The notes beneath the pieces are model-generated. The model had not been told where the DNA came from, did not search any database, and saw only the letters and a program-made list of their open reading frames with translations. A DNA stretch of 32,274 bases, taken from the NCBI RefSeq assembly GCF_002432345.1, contig NZ_DJDT01000345.1, positions 1 to 32,274 on the forward strand, in the 5' to 3' direction. The DNA is from Pedobacter sp. UBA5917 (GTDB lineage: Bacteria; Bacteroidota; Bacteroidia; Sphingobacteriales; Sphingobacteriaceae). This document shows positions 31,297-32,274 of this stretch, one piece after another; the stretch's first letter is position 1; every line of letters begins with the position of its first letter. A program made the translations under genes and the position numbers.

Positions 31297-31878
31297 TTAT
31301 CCGTGAATCGCTTCTTTCGTACCAAAACTCTGGATCAGTTCGCCTTCAAATTCCAGCCATTCTTTCCAGCGTTTGTCAACATCTACATCAGTACTGTATT
31401 TACGGGCAAAATTTAAGAAAGTAGTATAATGGCCGGCTTCAGAAACCATCAGTTCGTGATAAAATTTGGCCAGTTCCTGATCCTTAATATTTAACGAAAG
31501 TACCCTGAAACGTTCGCAGCTCCTCGCCTCTATCATCGCGGCAAATAAAAGTCGATCGATAAAAGCCATGTTGCGGCTTCCGTCTTTCTTACTAAATTTT
31601 ACCAAACGGCCAACGTAATCATCTTTACGCTCACGGCTAAGCGTATAACCACGTTTTTTGATAATCTCGATCACCATCTGAAAATGCTGCATTTCTTCAA
31701 TGGCAATAGCTGTTAATTCGTCAACCAAATCCTGATGTTCGGAATTTTGGGTAATCAGCGTAATCGCATTTGTTGCCGCTTTTTGTTCGCACCAGGCATG
31801 GTCGGATAAAATTTCCTCTAAATTCGATTCTGCAATATTTGCCCAACGTGGGTCTGTCAATAATTTTAATCCTAACAT
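31297..31878 (-). CDS. miaE: MiaE-like tRNA-(ms2io6A)-hydroxylase
   Basis: 193 residues from ATG 31878. A ferritin-like di-iron protein that hydroxylates the isopentenyl group of ms2i6A at tRNA position 37. Iron ligands can be placed at E31, E62-x2-H65 (EEMQH), E117 and E147-x2-H150 (SEAGH). The family start MLGLKLLTDPRW begins exactly at 31878. An in-frame ATG at 31962 would add 28 unrelated residues, and a -7 box lies inside that stretch, so it is rejected. Convergent with DUF3810 and divergent from the glycosyltransferase gene. Confidence 0.9.
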   Translation of the reverse strand: MLGLKLLTDPRWANIAESNLEEILSDHAWCEQKAATNAITLITQNSEHQDLVDELTAIAIEEMQHFQMVIEIIKKRGYTLSRERKDDYVGRLVKFSKKDGSRNMAFIDRLLFAAMIEARSCERFRVLSLNIKDQELAKFYHELMVSEAGHYTTFLNFARKYSTDVDVDKRWKEWLEFEGELIQSFGTKEAIHG

Positions 31879-31901
31879 CTGGTGCTTTTGTAATTGAGCT
31901 G

Positions 31902-31909
31902 CAAAATTA
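31902..31909 (-). promoter_or_regulatory. -7 promoter box of miaE (TAATTTTG)
   Basis: An exact TAnnTTTG match on the minus strand, 23 nt before the chosen start at 31878. It supports that start over the one at 31962. Confidence 0.45.
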
Positions 31910-31974
31910 GAAATAATCGGCACGGTTTTAAAATTGTGAGTTAAAAAGCCTTTATTTTGCATAAATTTTAAATC

Positions 31975-32274
31975 ATGAGCACAAAGAAATTGTTGATTAT
32001 TGGATTTGTTTGGCCCGAACCAACCTCATCGGCGGCCGGTACGAGGATGATCCAATTGGTTGATTTATTTCTGGTAAAAGGTTACCGAGTTATTTTTGCA
32101 TCCGCAGCCTCAAAAAGCGATTTCAGTTATGATTTTAGTGCTTCAACTGTTGTAGAACAGGAAATCAAACTAAACGACGAAAGTTTTAATACTTTTTTAA
32201 AGGAATTGAACCCTGATATGGTCCTCTTCGACCGTTTTATGGTAGAAGAACAATATGGTTGGCGCGTGCAGCAG
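31975..32274 (+). CDS. Glycosyltransferase (GT4-like), 5' part, cut by the window edge
   Basis: 100 codons from ATG 31975, open to the end of the window. The N-terminus reads KKLLIIGFVWPEPTSSAAGTRMI, then LVDLFLVKGYRVIFASAASKSD: a beta-strand followed by a Gly/Ala-rich loop and helix, as in the N-terminal Rossmann domain of GT4-type glycosyltransferases (the WPEP..AAG..M segment is typical of Bacteroidota members). The catalytic C-terminal half lies outside, so donor and acceptor cannot be given. The start codon is 96 bp from the miaE start in the divergent direction. Confidence 0.72.
   Translation, partial: MSTKKLLIIGFVWPEPTSSAAGTRMIQLVDLFLVKGYRVIFASAASKSDFSYDFSASTVVEQEIKLNDESFNTFLKELNPDMVLFDRFMVEEQYGWRVQQ

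Noticed and set aside
31879..31962. 28-residue N-terminal extension of MiaE
   Set aside because: The family start is at 31878 and a TAnnTTTG box lies inside the extension.

Overview
The window looks like chromosomal DNA of a Pedobacter-like member of the Sphingobacteriaceae (phylum Bacteroidota). The grounds are the gliding-motility protein GldC, DUF3810- and DUF4836-type proteins, a dihydroorotase with the phylum's QVHFREPG signature, a 7TMR-DISM/LytTR two-component pair, and repeated matches to the Bacteroidota -7 promoter box TAnnTTTG. Genus is an inference from gene content; no rRNA or tRNA gene was found. Most of the window is ordinary chromosome.

Layout. 1-1190: ppx/gppA-type phosphatase. 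1246-5586 (minus): a membrane-anchored carboxypeptidase-regulatory-like protein, a Maf pyrophosphatase, a Spy/LTxxQ protein, a double-domain universal stress protein, a KdsC-like HAD phosphatase, IscX and a [2Fe-2S] ferredoxin. 5627-9304 (minus): a Rossmann/DUF2520 protein, ccmF and ccmE. 9560-13876 (plus): a lipoprotein and two large envelope proteins, the first DUF4836-like and the second a probable distant relative of it. 14052-15473 (minus): glutamate dehydrogenase. 15913-17662 (minus): ccmB, ccmC and ccmD. The System I cytochrome c maturation genes are therefore split in two by about 6.6 kb of other genes.

17931-19380 (plus): O6-alkylguanine-DNA alkyltransferase, a cupin and a lipocalin. 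19381-19960 is a repeat-rich gap with a tandem duplication of about 0.23 kb. 19961-22698 (minus): LytTR response regulator and LytS-like kinase. 22989-25185 (plus): an unusual three-gene cassette. It holds an M14-like zinc peptidase gene interrupted by an in-frame TGA, a beta-barrel-like secreted protein, and a signal-less NlpC/P60 hydrolase with a peptidoglycan-binding domain. 25273-28086 (minus): a four-TM protein, GldC, a small membrane protein and a DEAD-box RNA helicase. 28277-31258 (plus): dihydroorotase, a DUF2683/YoeB toxin-antitoxin pair and a DUF3810 metallopeptidase-like protein. 31297-31878 (minus): MiaE-like tRNA hydroxylase. 31975 to the end (plus): the start of a glycosyltransferase.

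The gaps between genes are full of short dispersed repeats: a 36-nt hairpin element, a 33-nt TTAACC element, GATTACACAGATT units, and a 136-bp array built purely of octamers. There is also a perfect 48-bp palindrome upstream of the universal stress gene. No transposase, integrase, CRISPR array or phage structural gene was seen. The best candidates for a second look are the cassette with the in-frame stop, the 48-bp palindrome, the octamer array, and the -7 boxes placed only 5-6 nt before start codons, which suggest leaderless mRNAs.
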